Assembly (NCBI GenBank): GCA_037384425.1
Contig: JARROA010000003.1
Coordinates: 1 to 64,000 of the forward strand
Source of the DNA: Thiodiazotropha sp037384425
Lineage (GTDB): Bacteria > Pseudomonadota > Gammaproteobacteria > Chromatiales > Chromatiaceae
Length of the DNA: 64,000 nucleotides
Direction of reading: 5' to 3'
Below the pieces are notes generated by a model that was given only the letters and a program-made list of their open reading frames with translations, made no database searches and was not told where the DNA came from. Both the position numbers and the translations under genes were made by a program. Positions 52,317-61,323 of this stretch are shown in pieces; the first letter of the stretch is position 1; the number at the start of each line of letters is the position of its first letter.

Positions 52317-53063
52317 TCAATCTTCATCGTGAACCAGCGACAGCCACTCGGAGAGGCGCGAACGCAATCGCAGGGTGGCCTGACTGTGAATCTGGCACAC
52401 CCGGGATTCGCTGACGCCGAGTACCTGACCGATCTCCCGCAGATTCATCTCGTCGTCGTAGTACATGGCGATGACCAGCCGCTCCCGCTCCGGCAGACCG
52501 GCGATGGCCTCGCCCAAAGCCTGTTTGAAGGCCGATTTCTGCAGGCCTTCGAAAGGTGTATCCGAGGATCCCTCCATCTGAAACGGCATGCCGTCGCTCA
52601 CCGCCGTCAGTTCGTCCAGGCTGAAGATGCGGCAGCCGGTGGCGTCCTTGAGTATCTGGTGATACTCCTCCAGACTCATGCCGAGGGCGTCGGCCACCTC
52701 GACGTCGCGGGCATCACGTCCCTCGCTGTTCTCGATCTCGCGCATCGCCTCGGCCACCATGCGCGCCTTGCGATGCACCGAACGCGGGGTCCAGTCACTG
52801 CGCCGGATCTCGTCGAGCATGGCGCCGCGGATACGGATGCCGGCATAGGTCTCGAAACTGGCGCCCTGGGTCGGATCATAGTTCCTGCTCGCCTCCAGCA
52901 GCCCCAACATACCCGCCTGGATCAGATCGTCCGATTGCACATTGGGCGGCAGGCGGTTCATCAGGTGATAGGCAATCCGCTTCACCAACCCGGCATGTTC
53001 GTTCACCAGGTCGTTGAAGTTCTTCTCCTGCTGCATGGCGGTGTATGTCGCTAAACCGTTCAC
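52317..53063 (-). CDS. fliA: Flagellar sigma factor FliA (sigma-28)
   Basis: 248 residues. Sigma-28 regions are clear: VKRIAYHLMNRLPPNVQSDD, LIQAGMLGLLEASRNYDPTQ, GASFETYAGIRIRGAMLDEI, RRSDWTPRSVHRKARMVAEA (region 2-3) and LREIGQVLGVSESRVCQIHS (region 4). It transcribes late flagellar and chemotaxis genes. The best start is GTG 53063, with GGGGAG seven or eight bases upstream; a TTG two codons earlier overlaps the fleN stop but is too close to the site. Confidence 0.95.
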   Translation of the reverse strand: MNGLATYTAMQQEKNFNDLVNEHAGLVKRIAYHLMNRLPPNVQSDDLIQAGMLGLLEASRNYDPTQGASFETYAGIRIRGAMLDEIRRSDWTPRSVHRKARMVAEAMREIENSEGRDARDVEVADALGMSLEEYHQILKDATGCRIFSLDELTAVSDGMPFQMEGSSDTPFEGLQKSAFKQALGEAIAGLPERERLVIAMYYDDEMNLREIGQVLGVSESRVCQIHSQATLRLRSRLSEWLSLVHDED

Positions 53064-53065
53064 CG

Positions 53066-53947
53066 TCAAATCTCCCCGTATTGGCTTGAAAATTGAATCA
53101 GGCGTTCGACGAAGAACTGAAGATCTCCACTGACCCCGGTGGGTACAGGCCAGTTATCGGCCTTCTTGGCCAGATTCTTGAATGCCTGGGATACCCGGGA
53201 TCGCGGATAGGCCTCCACCACCGGTTTTTGGCTCTTGACGGCCTTTCGCAGTTGTTCGTCATATGGGATGCCACCCATATAGCTGAGCATAACATCCAGA
53301 TACTGATCGGTGACCCGACACATCTTGTTGTACAGGTCCCTGCCCTCCTGCACGCTCTTGACCATATTGGCAAGGATGCGGAAGCGGCTGACGCCATGCT
53401 CCCGATTCAGCAACTTGATGATGGCATAGGCGTCGGTAATCGACGCCGGCTCGTCGCAGACCACCACGATCTGTTCCTGCGCCGCTCTACTGAAGCTTAC
53501 CACCAAATCGGAGATACCGGCGGCAGTGTCGATCAAAAGCACATCCACATCGTTGGCCACCTCGCTGAAGGCGTGAATCAGTCCGGCGTGTTCGGCGGGG
53601 CTCAGCTCGGCCATGTGCTGCATGCCGGAGGCGCCTGGAATCACCTTGAGCCCTTTCGGCCCGGTCACCATGATCTCCTCCAGCGAGCATTCGCCACTCA
53701 TGACGTGAGAGAGGTTGCGATGGGCATGCAGCCCCAGAATGACATCGATATTGGCCAGCCCCAGATCGGCGTCGAGCACCATCACCCGTTTGCCCAGCTC
53801 CGCCATGGCCACACCCAGATTGACCGTGATGTTGGTCTTGCCCACACCCCCCTTGCCGCCGGTGACGGCGATCACCCTGACCGGTGTCGGATTCACCATA
53901 CGACGCAACCCCGTAGCCTGATCTTCGATCTGTTCAGACATGTGCAT
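53066..53947 (-). CDS. fleN: Flagellar number regulator FleN/FlhG (MinD-like ATPase)
   Basis: 293 residues. RVIAVTGGKGGVGKTNITVN has the ParA-family Walker A, VMVLDADLGLANIDVILGLH the A' motif, and LLIDTAAGISDLVVSFSRAA the B motif. A C-terminal amphipathic tail (AFKNLAKKADNW, then FFVERLIQFSSQYGEI) fits membrane targeting. FleN limits the cell to one or few flagella and restrains the master regulator. Overlaps flhF by 14 bases, consistent with coupled translation. Confidence 0.94.
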   Translation of the reverse strand: MHMSEQIEDQATGLRRMVNPTPVRVIAVTGGKGGVGKTNITVNLGVAMAELGKRVMVLDADLGLANIDVILGLHAHRNLSHVMSGECSLEEIMVTGPKGLKVIPGASGMQHMAELSPAEHAGLIHAFSEVANDVDVLLIDTAAGISDLVVSFSRAAQEQIVVVCDEPASITDAYAIIKLLNREHGVSRFRILANMVKSVQEGRDLYNKMCRVTDQYLDVMLSYMGGIPYDEQLRKAVKSQKPVVEAYPRSRVSQAFKNLAKKADNWPVPTGVSGDLQFFVERLIQFSSQYGEI

Positions 53948-55220
53948 GATCGCTCATACCTCCGAAGGCCATCGCCAGATAGTCCTCGTCCGGATGCCGG
54001 CCCGAAGTCTCGCTCAGCTCCACGGCCTGTTGAACCAGGCTGGCGGCCCTGGCCACATGGATATCCTCGGGAACCCGCTGTCCGTCGGCCACGAAAGCCA
54101 GCGGCAGACGGGCTTCGATGAGCCCGGACAAGACACCGCCGAGCTCTGCCGCCTCGTCGATCTTGGTCAATACGGCAGCACAGGGGCGTGCGGCACCGAA
54201 GGCGCGGATGGCATGGCTCAGGGCCGCCCGCTGGGTGGTGGCGGAGAGGGTCAGCAGGGTCTTGATCGGGTGGTTGCCGTCGGTCATGAGACCGAGCTTC
54301 TGGCTCAACTTGAGGTCGCGCTGGCCCATGCCGGCGGTGTCGATCAGGACCAGCCGTTTGTCGGCAAAAGCGTGCAGAGCACGGCTGAGCTCGTCGCTGT
54401 TCGAGGCGGTGCGTACCGGGATGTCGAGAATTCTGCCGTAGTTGTGCAACTGCTCCTGGGCGCCGATACGGTAACTGTCGGTGGAGAGCAGGGCCAGATG
54501 GCGGTTACCGTGACGCAGGCAGAATCTGGCTGCCAGCTTGGCGATCGTAGTGGTCTTACCGACTCCGGTGGGACCCACCAGGGCCAGGATGCCGCCCTGA
54601 TCCAACAGGTCGTCCTCCAGGATGGGCAGCTCGCTGGTCAGATGGAAGATCGACTTGCGCCAAGCCTGTTCCGGAGATTCGGCATCCTCCACCCGATTGG
54701 CCAATTCACGGCAATGATCGGCGTCGAGGCCGACCCCGATGAGCCGACGCAGCAGCTCCTGGGTCTGGGGACGGCGCTGGCCCATGTCACGCCAGGTCAG
54801 TTCGGAGAGTTCGTTCTCCATCATGCGGCGCAGGGCCTGCATTTCGCGCCGCATCTCGCGCAGCACCGGATCCTGACTCCACTCCACGCGCGGCTTTTCG
54901 ACAGTCGCTCTGGAGCTCTTACCGGAGCCTGACTTGGGTGCGACATCATCCAGTACCGCCTGGGAGTCTTCCACGTAGTGATAGCGCTTCGATGGGGTCG
55001 CTGCCGCGACACGCTGGCGCGGTGTGGAATCCGCCTTGCGGGGGGATGCAATGTGGGTGGGCGTTTCGAAGGCGGTCTCGTCGTAGTCGATGGCGGCCAC
55101 CAGTTCGACCCCCCCTTCGACACTCTTGTTGGAGAGAATCACCGCGTCGCTGCCCAGGGACTCCTTGATCTGGCGCAGGGCCTGGCGCATGTCAGCGGCG
55201 AAGAAACGGCGTATTTTCAT
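53934..55220 (-). CDS. flhF: Signal-recognition-particle-like GTPase FlhF
   Basis: 428 residues. The N-terminal B domain includes RRFFAADMRQALRQIKESLG. The NG domain carries LVGPTGVGKTTTIAKLAARF (G1), DTAGMGQRDLKLSQKLGLM (G3) and AVLTKIDEAAELGGVLSGLI (G4 with TKID). FlhF places the polar flagellum and recruits the export machinery. Lies between flhA and fleN as in polar flagellates. Confidence 0.94.
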   Translation of the reverse strand: MKIRRFFAADMRQALRQIKESLGSDAVILSNKSVEGGVELVAAIDYDETAFETPTHIASPRKADSTPRQRVAAATPSKRYHYVEDSQAVLDDVAPKSGSGKSSRATVEKPRVEWSQDPVLREMRREMQALRRMMENELSELTWRDMGQRRPQTQELLRRLIGVGLDADHCRELANRVEDAESPEQAWRKSIFHLTSELPILEDDLLDQGGILALVGPTGVGKTTTIAKLAARFCLRHGNRHLALLSTDSYRIGAQEQLHNYGRILDIPVRTASNSDELSRALHAFADKRLVLIDTAGMGQRDLKLSQKLGLMTDGNHPIKTLLTLSATTQRAALSHAIRAFGAARPCAAVLTKIDEAAELGGVLSGLIEARLPLAFVADGQRVPEDIHVARAASLVQQAVELSETSGRHPDEDYLAMAFGGMSDHAHV

Positions 55221-55274
55221 GGATCGCGATCCCCCGGTCTGTGCTGGTGGATCGCGACCCGGGGTCGGGATCCG

Positions 55275-57377
55275 TCAGCTTTCCTGTCTACTCTCAGCGG
55301 TTGCGTTGCCTATGCTGGACACCACCTTGATCTGGCGGTTGTCCGGTATCTCGTTGTAGGAGAGAACGTGCAGTCCCGGTGCGGCATGTTTGGCGAACCT
55401 GGCCATCCAAGGTCGTATCGGTGCCGCCACCAGCAGAATGCCTTCATGGCCCTGAGCCTCCATGCTGGCCTGGGTCTCCGCTAGGGCGTTCTGCAGCCTC
55501 TCCGCCAGGCCGGGTTCGAAGCCGGCCTGACCCTCTTCCGAGGTTTGCATCGTTTGTTGCAATATCTGTTCCAAATTCGGATCCAGTACGGCCACAGGAA
55601 TTTCTGCTGTAGTTCCAGTAAGTTGCTGCACGATACCCCGGGAGAGGGCAACCCGTACTGCCGCAGTCAAAACGCCAGGGTCTTGACTCCTGGGGGCCTG
55701 GGCCGCCAAGGTTTCGGCGATCCGGCGGATATCGCGGATCGGCACGTGCTCGGCCAGCAGGTTCTGCAGGATCTTCACCACCGCGCTCATGGGTAGGGTG
55801 GCGGGGATCAGATCCTCCACCAGCTTGGGCGCGCTCTTGGCCAGCATGTCGAACAGCTGCTGCACCTCTTCGTGACCCAGCAGTTCGCTGGCCTGGCTCT
55901 GCAGGATCTCGCTCAGATGGGTAGCCACCACGGTGCTCGCATCCACCACCGTGTAGCCCAGGGTCTGGGCGTGGTCCTTCTGCTCCGAGTCGATCCAGAC
56001 CGCATCCAGGCCGAATGTGGGATCCTTGGTCGCCACACCCTGGAGTTCACCGAAAACCTGTCCCGGATTGATGGCCAAGTCGCGATCGGGAAAGATCTCC
56101 GCCTCGGCCATCGCCACCCCGTTGATGGAGATGCGGTAGCTGTTGGGACTGAGATCCAGGTTATCCCGAATATGCACCGAGGGGACCAGAAAACCCAGTT
56201 CCTGGGAGAGTTTGCGGCGCACGCCCTTGATCCGGTTCATGAGCTGGCCACCCTGGTTACGATCCACCAGCGGGATCAGGCGATAGCCCACCTCGAGGCC
56301 GATCGGGTCGACCGGCTGCACGTCCTCCCAACCGAGATCGCGCTGCTCGGGGATCTCCTGGGGTTCGGGCTCTACCACCGGTTCCGGCGGTTGCTGCTGG
56401 CGCTGCCAAATCATCCAGGCGCCGGCGCCGGCCGCTGCCGCCAGGGTCAGAAAGGCGAAGTTGGGCATACCGGGAATGATGCCCATGAGAAACAGCACAG
56501 CGGCGGCCACCGCCAGGGCCTTGGGGCTGGTAAACAGCTGGTTGACGATCTGCCCACCCACATCCTGGGCGCTGGCGACCCGGGTCACGATGATCGCCGC
56601 CGAGGTGGAGAGCAGCAGCGAGGGGATTTGCGCCACCAGGCCGTCACCGATGGTCAGCAGGACATAGTTCTGCAACGCGGTGGAGAAATCGAGGCCGTGC
56701 TGGACCATGCCGATGGAGAGGCCGCCGATGATATTGATGAAGAGGATCAGGATACCGGCCACCGCGTCGCCGCGCACGAACTTGCTGGCACCATCCATCG
56801 CGCCGTAGAAATCGGCCTCACGAGCCACGTCCTCGCGCCTTTCACGGGCCTCGTCCTGGGTGATCAGTCCGGAATTGAGATCGGCGTCGATTGCCATCTG
56901 TTTGCCCGGCATGGCGTCCAGGGTGAAGCGGGCGCTGACCTCGGAGACGCGTCCTGCGCCCTTGGTTACCACCACGAAGTTGATGATCACCAGGATCAGG
57001 AAGACCACCAGACCCACGGCGTAGTTGCCGCCGATGACGAAGGAACCGAAGGCCTCGATCACCTTACCCGCGGCGTCACCGCCGGTATGACCCTCCAGCA
57101 GCACCACCCGGGTCGAAGCCACATTCAGTGCCAGGCGCAGCAGGGTGGCGATCAGCAGCAGACTGGGAAAGACGGAGAACTCCAGGGGCCGTCGCGTATA
57201 GACCACCACCAGCATCACCACCAGGGAGAGGGTGATGTTGAAGGTAAAGAACATGTCCAGTGCGATGGGCGGCAGCGGGATCACCACCATCGCCAGCAGC
57301 ATCAACAGCACCAGGGGCGCGCCGAGACCGCGGGCGCCGACTTGTTTCACATTGGTCAGGATGGCGGTAGCGTCCAC
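55275..57377 (-). CDS. flhA: Flagellar export gate protein FlhA
   Basis: 700 residues. Eight membrane helices in the first ~330 residues (including VLLMLLAMVVIPLPPIALDM and VMLVVVYTRRPLEFSVFPSL), with the FHIPEP-type loop DAMPGKQMAIDADLNSGLIT. The cytoplasmic C-terminal domain (VDPIGLEVGYRLIPLVDRNQ onward) binds chaperone-substrate complexes. Length is normal. GGATGTAAC precedes the ATG. Upstream flhB is 247 bases away, and seems disrupted. Confidence 0.96.
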   Translation of the reverse strand: MDATAILTNVKQVGARGLGAPLVLLMLLAMVVIPLPPIALDMFFTFNITLSLVVMLVVVYTRRPLEFSVFPSLLLIATLLRLALNVASTRVVLLEGHTGGDAAGKVIEAFGSFVIGGNYAVGLVVFLILVIINFVVVTKGAGRVSEVSARFTLDAMPGKQMAIDADLNSGLITQDEARERREDVAREADFYGAMDGASKFVRGDAVAGILILFINIIGGLSIGMVQHGLDFSTALQNYVLLTIGDGLVAQIPSLLLSTSAAIIVTRVASAQDVGGQIVNQLFTSPKALAVAAAVLFLMGIIPGMPNFAFLTLAAAAGAGAWMIWQRQQQPPEPVVEPEPQEIPEQRDLGWEDVQPVDPIGLEVGYRLIPLVDRNQGGQLMNRIKGVRRKLSQELGFLVPSVHIRDNLDLSPNSYRISINGVAMAEAEIFPDRDLAINPGQVFGELQGVATKDPTFGLDAVWIDSEQKDHAQTLGYTVVDASTVVATHLSEILQSQASELLGHEEVQQLFDMLAKSAPKLVEDLIPATLPMSAVVKILQNLLAEHVPIRDIRRIAETLAAQAPRSQDPGVLTAAVRVALSRGIVQQLTGTTAEIPVAVLDPNLEQILQQTMQTSEEGQAGFEPGLAERLQNALAETQASMEAQGHEGILLVAAPIRPWMARFAKHAAPGLHVLSYNEIPDNRQIKVVSSIGNATAESRQES

Positions 57378-57409
57378 TGTTACATCCTCTTGATCGGAAG
57401 AGTTTTGAG

Positions 57410-57554
57410 TTTTGAGTGTTTAGTTTTGAGTTGCCGTTGTGCGCTACGCACACGGCTTAGTTCTCCCCTCTCCCCAAGGAAGAGGGGGCGCACGGAAGCA
57501 GGATGAGTACGCGCCGCACGCACTGCCTGCGCCCTAACTAAAAACTCAAAACTC
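57410..57554. repeat. Inverted-repeat element between flhA and flhB
   Basis: The left end (57410-57430, AGTTTTGAGTTTTGAGTGTT and on) and right end (57536-57554, AACTAAAAACTCAAAACTC) are inverted copies of a GAGTTTTGAG tract. The ~100-base interior has no gene. This kind of TTTTGAGTTTTGAG-bounded element is found between genes in several gammaproteobacteria; identity not established. It may separate the flhB and flhA transcripts. Confidence 0.5.
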
Positions 57555-57614
57555 GCGCTAGTCAGTGTGTTGATACTCTTCCGGCACACTCAGATCTTCC
57601 GTCATTCGCTTCCT

Positions 57615-58629
57615 CTACCCCCCCTCAGCGCGATAAGCGCGCAGCTGGAATACGAAGGCCAGCAGCTTGGCCACCGCCAGGTATAGTCCGGCGGGGATAT
57701 ATGTGTTCCTGAGCCACCTGGCGAATGTTCGCCGCGATCAGGTCGGCACCCTTGGCCACCAGCTTGGGTGCATGCATGCGCTCGGGATCGTAGCTCAAGG
57801 CCACCGCATAGTGGGTCGGGTTGGTGACGATGACATCGGCCTTGGGCACCTGTTCCATCATGCGACGCTGGGCCATCTCGCGCTGTAGCTGACGGATCCT
57901 GCTCTTGATCTCGGGCCGGCCCTCGGTGTCCTTCATCTCGTCGCGCAGTTCCTGTCGCGTCATTTTCAGCTGCCGCTTGTGATCCCAGAGCTGAAACGGC
58001 ACATCGATGGCCGCGACCAGGATCAGGCTGGAGGCGAGCAGAATCACCGACCAGCCGATCAGGCCGTTGAGGTGGCTGACCGCCTGGTCTAAATCCATAC
58101 CGTGCAGCGCCAGGTACTTGCCCAGGGTGTTGTAGAGCAGCAGGACGGTGATACCGCCGATCAGCAGAAACTTGGCCATTGCCTTGACCAACTCCATCAG
58201 GCCGCGGGCCGAGAACATGCGCTTGAAGCCTTTGAGCGGACTCAGTTTCTCCAGTTTGGGAACCAGCGCCTCGCTGCTGAACGAGATGCCACCCAGGACG
58301 ACGGAACTGAAGATGGCCGCGGCCAGGACCAGGAGAAAAAACGGGCTCAGACCGAGAAAGGCTTCAGCGATGCCCTGCGTCAGATTGGCCAGCATGCTGT
58401 TGACGTCGAAGATCTCTTCCCGGGTCAGCACAAAGCGTTCGCTCATCATCTGCGACAGGCTGCTGCCCAACGACCGGCTCATGGCCACCAGGCTGACCAC
58501 GCCAATCATGGTCACCACCATGGTGTTGAGTTCGCGCGAGCGCGGCACCTGGCCTTTGCGCCGGGCGTCATCCAGCCGTTTCGCTGTCGGTTGTTCTGTT
58601 TTTTCCTGGCCGTCTTGATTCTCAGCCAT
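57615..58629 (-). pseudogene. flhB: Flagellar export protein FlhB with internal deletion and frameshift near the 3' end
   Basis: The intact frame (58629 to 57625, 334 residues) begins QEKTEQPTAKRLDDARRKGQ with four membrane helices and the autocleavage site NPTHY. After LIAANIRQVAQEH it reads 20-odd unrelated residues (IYPRRTIPGGGQAAGL) and stops. In another frame, from 57698 to 57615, the expected FlhB end appears: IPAGLYLAVAKLLAFVFQLR. The ~25 codons normally between QEH and IPAGLY are missing. The break lies at about 57697-57705. The export function may be lost or reduced, or this could be an assembly or sequencing error. Confidence 0.85.
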
Positions 58630-58632
58630 GGC

Positions 58633-59412
58633 TCACCTCGTCACGCGCAGAGTCTGCATCATGAGTTGGAACGACTCTTCCAGGATCTGATTGAAGACAT
58701 TGAACAGGTTGGGCAGCGTCACCCACATCAGGGCGAAACCAAGCAGCATGATAATCGGGAAACCGACCGAGAAGATGTTCAGCTGCGGCGCGGCGCGCAT
58801 CACCACGCCCATGCCCATGTTGACCATCAGCAAGGCGCCGACGATCGGCAACGCGATCAACAGTCCGCCGGCGAACAGGCGGCTGCCCCAGGCGACGATA
58901 TCGAGCAGGCTGTTGCGTGAGATGCCGTCCATCGCCACCGGCATCGACTGGAAGCTGTCGGCTATCAGTTCGATCGCCAGCAGGTGGCCGTTGGAGAGAA
59001 GAAACAGCAGCGTCGCCAGAATCAGATAGAACTGGGACACCACCGGCACCTGCACCCCGTTCTGCGGATCGACCATGGAGGCGAAACCGAGGCCGCTGCT
59101 GTAGGCCACCACCTGGCCGCCGAACACCAGGGCGCCGAACACCATTTGCAGAATGAAGCCCATCACCACCCCGATCAGGATCTGCTGCAGCATGATGGTG
59201 AATCCGGTATGGCTCAGCACATCCGCCGCTGGCATCGGCGGCAGCGCGGGAATCACCATCCAGGTGATCAGCAGCATCAAGAGGAGACGGAATCGTACCG
59301 GCACCTGGCGCGCGCTGAAAACGGGAGCCGCCGTCAGCATGGCGCCGACGCGGACCATGGGCCAGAGGTAGGCTGCGAGCCAGGCGTTGAATTGTGCTTC
59401 GCTGATGATCAT
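58633..59412 (-). CDS. fliR: Flagellar export gate protein FliR
   Basis: 259 residues, six predicted membrane helices. Typical parts are VRVGAMLTAAPVFSARQVPV, FVMGFILQMVFGALVFGGQV, MVDPQNGVQVPVVSQFYLIL and LMVNMGMGVVMRAAPQLNIF. FliR, FliP and FliQ form the core of the flagellar export gate. It lies between fliQ and flhB in the usual order. Confidence 0.95.
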   Translation of the reverse strand: MIISEAQFNAWLAAYLWPMVRVGAMLTAAPVFSARQVPVRFRLLLMLLITWMVIPALPPMPAADVLSHTGFTIMLQQILIGVVMGFILQMVFGALVFGGQVVAYSSGLGFASMVDPQNGVQVPVVSQFYLILATLLFLLSNGHLLAIELIADSFQSMPVAMDGISRNSLLDIVAWGSRLFAGGLLIALPIVGALLMVNMGMGVVMRAAPQLNIFSVGFPIIMLLGFALMWVTLPNLFNVFNQILEESFQLMMQTLRVTR

Positions 59413-59433
59413 GGCCGGTGCGGGCGGGAGGCA

Positions 59434-59703
59434 TCAGTGGAGCAGTTCTGGAATGCTTTCGATCAGATTCAGCGAAAAATTCATCAGCAGCTGAATCATC
59501 CAATTGCCGGCCAGCATCAGCACCAGGCCGACCACCACCAGCTTGGGGATGAAGGTCAGCGTCATCTCGTTGATCTGAGTGGCGGCCTGGAACATGGCGA
59601 TCACCAGGCCCACCGCCAATGCGGGCAGCAGCACGATACCGGCCAGGATACCGACCACTTCGAGGGTGTTCTGACCGATCGTCATTACGGTATCCGGACT
59701 CAT
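59434..59703 (-). CDS. fliQ: Flagellar export gate protein FliQ
   Basis: 89 residues with two membrane helices (LEVVGILAGIVLLPALAVGL and LVVVGLVLMLAGNWMIQLLM) and the conserved ATQINEMTLTFIPKL loop. Size and motifs are standard for FliQ, one of the three core export gate proteins. Confidence 0.95.
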   Translation of the reverse strand: MSPDTVMTIGQNTLEVVGILAGIVLLPALAVGLVIAMFQAATQINEMTLTFIPKLVVVGLVLMLAGNWMIQLLMNFSLNLIESIPELLH

Positions 59704-59718
59704 CTGATGTCCTCCCGG

Positions 59719-60456
59719 TTAAACCTGAAAACTCGATGCCAGGGTGCCGAACACCAGCGCCCATCCGTCGATCAGCACGAACAGCATGATCTTGAACGGC
59801 AGCGAGATGATCATGGGCGACAGCATCATCATGCCCATCGACATGAGTACACTGGCCACCACCAGATCGATGATGAGAAAGGGGATGAAGAGCAGGAAAC
59901 CGATCTGAAAACCGGTCTTCAGCTCACTGGTGGCGAACGAGGGCAGCAACAGGCTGAAAGGCACCTGCTCCGGCGTATCGAACTCTCCGAAGTTGCCGAT
60001 GCGGGCGAACAGGGCCAGGTCGTCCTCTCGGGTCTGCGCCAGCATGAAGGCGTGGACCGGTTTGGCGGCCTGTTCGAGCGCCTGGGCCGCGTCGATCTGC
60101 TCCGCCAGATAGGGTTGCAGGGCAACCTGGTTCACCTCGTTGAACACCGGCATCATAATGAAAAGGGTGAGGAACAGGGCCAGCCCGATAAGGATCTGAT
60201 TGGAGGGCGTGCTCTGGGTGCCGAGCGCCTGGCGCAGAATCGCCAGCACGATGATGATGCGGGCGAAGGAGGTCATCATCATGAGCGCGCCCGGCAGCAG
60301 GGTCATGGCGGTCATGAACAGCAGAATCTGGATGGTCAGGGTGTAAGTCTGCCCACCCTGCCCGTCGCTGGTCACGCTGAAGGCGTCGACACCGGGAGCC
60401 GCCTGCACGACAGTGCTCAGGAGCAGACCGGCGACCAATAACCACCCTCTTATCAC
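59719..60456 (-). CDS. fliP: Flagellar export gate protein FliP
   Basis: 245 residues with a cleavable signal peptide (MIRGWLLVAGLLLSTVVQA). Markers are TMTLLPGALMMMTSFARIII, VLAILRQALGTQSTPSNQIL, the periplasmic loop LMPVFNEVNQ-type region and the SMGMMMLSPMIISLPFKIML segment. It starts with GTG at 60456, overlapping the fliO stop as GTGA. Normal length. Confidence 0.95.
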   Translation of the reverse strand: MIRGWLLVAGLLLSTVVQAAPGVDAFSVTSDGQGGQTYTLTIQILLFMTAMTLLPGALMMMTSFARIIIVLAILRQALGTQSTPSNQILIGLALFLTLFIMMPVFNEVNQVALQPYLAEQIDAAQALEQAAKPVHAFMLAQTREDDLALFARIGNFGEFDTPEQVPFSLLLPSFATSELKTGFQIGFLLFIPFLIIDLVVASVLMSMGMMMLSPMIISLPFKIMLFVLIDGWALVFGTLASSFQV

Positions 60457-60866
60457 GCGTCATCCCCTTCCGGTTTGCGCGCTTCACTGGCAACACCCAT
60501 GGCATGCTTGAAGGAGCGCTCGTCCAGCGGCAGCCGATGCAGGGTCCGCACCTGGCCGGGGGCCACACCCAGCAGCAGCCGTATGTTCTCCACCTCGATC
60601 AGCACCACCCGTTCGCGGGTGCCCACGGAGGCGCCACCCAGTACCTTGACCACGCCCTTGCCGCCCATGGGAAGGTTGCCGTAGCGCTTGAACAACCAGG
60701 CGCCGCCGAGAATCAAGGCCAGTATCAACAACAGGCCGCCGGCGGTCTGAAACAGACTCTCGGTGCCGAGCGGTGTCGTCTTGGCGGCGATCTTCTCCTG
60801 CACCGTATCGGCGGCGAGCAGCGTCTGGCTGAAAAAGAGGCAGAGTGTCGGCAACCAGCGCAACAT
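60453..60866 (-). CDS. fliO: Flagellar export-assembly protein FliO
   Basis: 137 residues. N-terminal signal-like segment (WLPTLCLFFSQTLLAADTVQ), one membrane helix (LFQTAGGLLLILALILGGAW), then VKVLGGASVGTRERVVLIEV and LLLGVAPGQVRTLHRLPLDE in the cytoplasmic part. FliO helps assemble FliP. Overlaps fliN by one base (TAATG). Confidence 0.9.
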   Translation of the reverse strand: MLRWLPTLCLFFSQTLLAADTVQEKIAAKTTPLGTESLFQTAGGLLLILALILGGAWLFKRYGNLPMGGKGVVKVLGGASVGTRERVVLIEVENIRLLLGVAPGQVRTLHRLPLDERSFKHAMGVASEARKPEGDDA

Positions 60867-61276
60867 TATTTCAGCCTCTTCACTCGTTCCGAGGGGCTGA
60901 TGATATCGGTCAGGCGGAGTCCGAATTTTTCGTTCACCACCACCACTTCGCCTTGAGCGATGAGGGTGCCGTTGACCAGCACGTCCATGGGTTCACCGGC
61001 CAGCCGGTCGAGCTCCACCACCGAACCCTGGTTCAGCTGCAACAGATTGCGGATGTTGATCTTGGTGCGTCCGATCTCCATCGAGATGGTGACCGGCACA
61101 TCGAGGATCGCATCCATGTTCACCGCCCCGCCCACCGATTCGTCGGTCAACTCATCGAAAGTGGCGGTAGCGGCGGGCAACTTTTCGGCACCCTCCTGCT
61201 CATCCTGCTCTTCCAGGGCGGCGGCCCATTCGTCGGCCAGTGCTTCGTTGGCATCTGTGTTTGTGTCGTCACTCAT
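60866..61276 (-). CDS. fliN: Flagellar C-ring switch protein FliN
   Basis: 136 residues. An acidic N-terminal region (ALADEWAAALEEQDEQEGAE) is followed by the SpoA domain: DVPVTISMEIGRTKINIRNL, LQLNQGSVVELDRLAGEPMD, VLVNGTLIAQGEVVVVNEKF and the GLRLTDIISPSERVKRL end. Standard FliN; it lies in the flagellar C-ring with FliM. Confidence 0.95.
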   Translation of the reverse strand: MSDDTNTDANEALADEWAAALEEQDEQEGAEKLPAATATFDELTDESVGGAVNMDAILDVPVTISMEIGRTKINIRNLLQLNQGSVVELDRLAGEPMDVLVNGTLIAQGEVVVVNEKFGLRLTDIISPSERVKRLK

Positions 61277-61323
61277 AGTCGAACCCTCTCAGGGGAGTCA
61301 GGCAGGCCGGTTTGACCCGCAAA

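Noticed and set aside
55872..57506. 544-aa open frame antisense to flhA, His/Gln/Asp-rich
   Set aside because: Composition is typical of an antisense reading of a membrane protein gene; flhA itself is intact.
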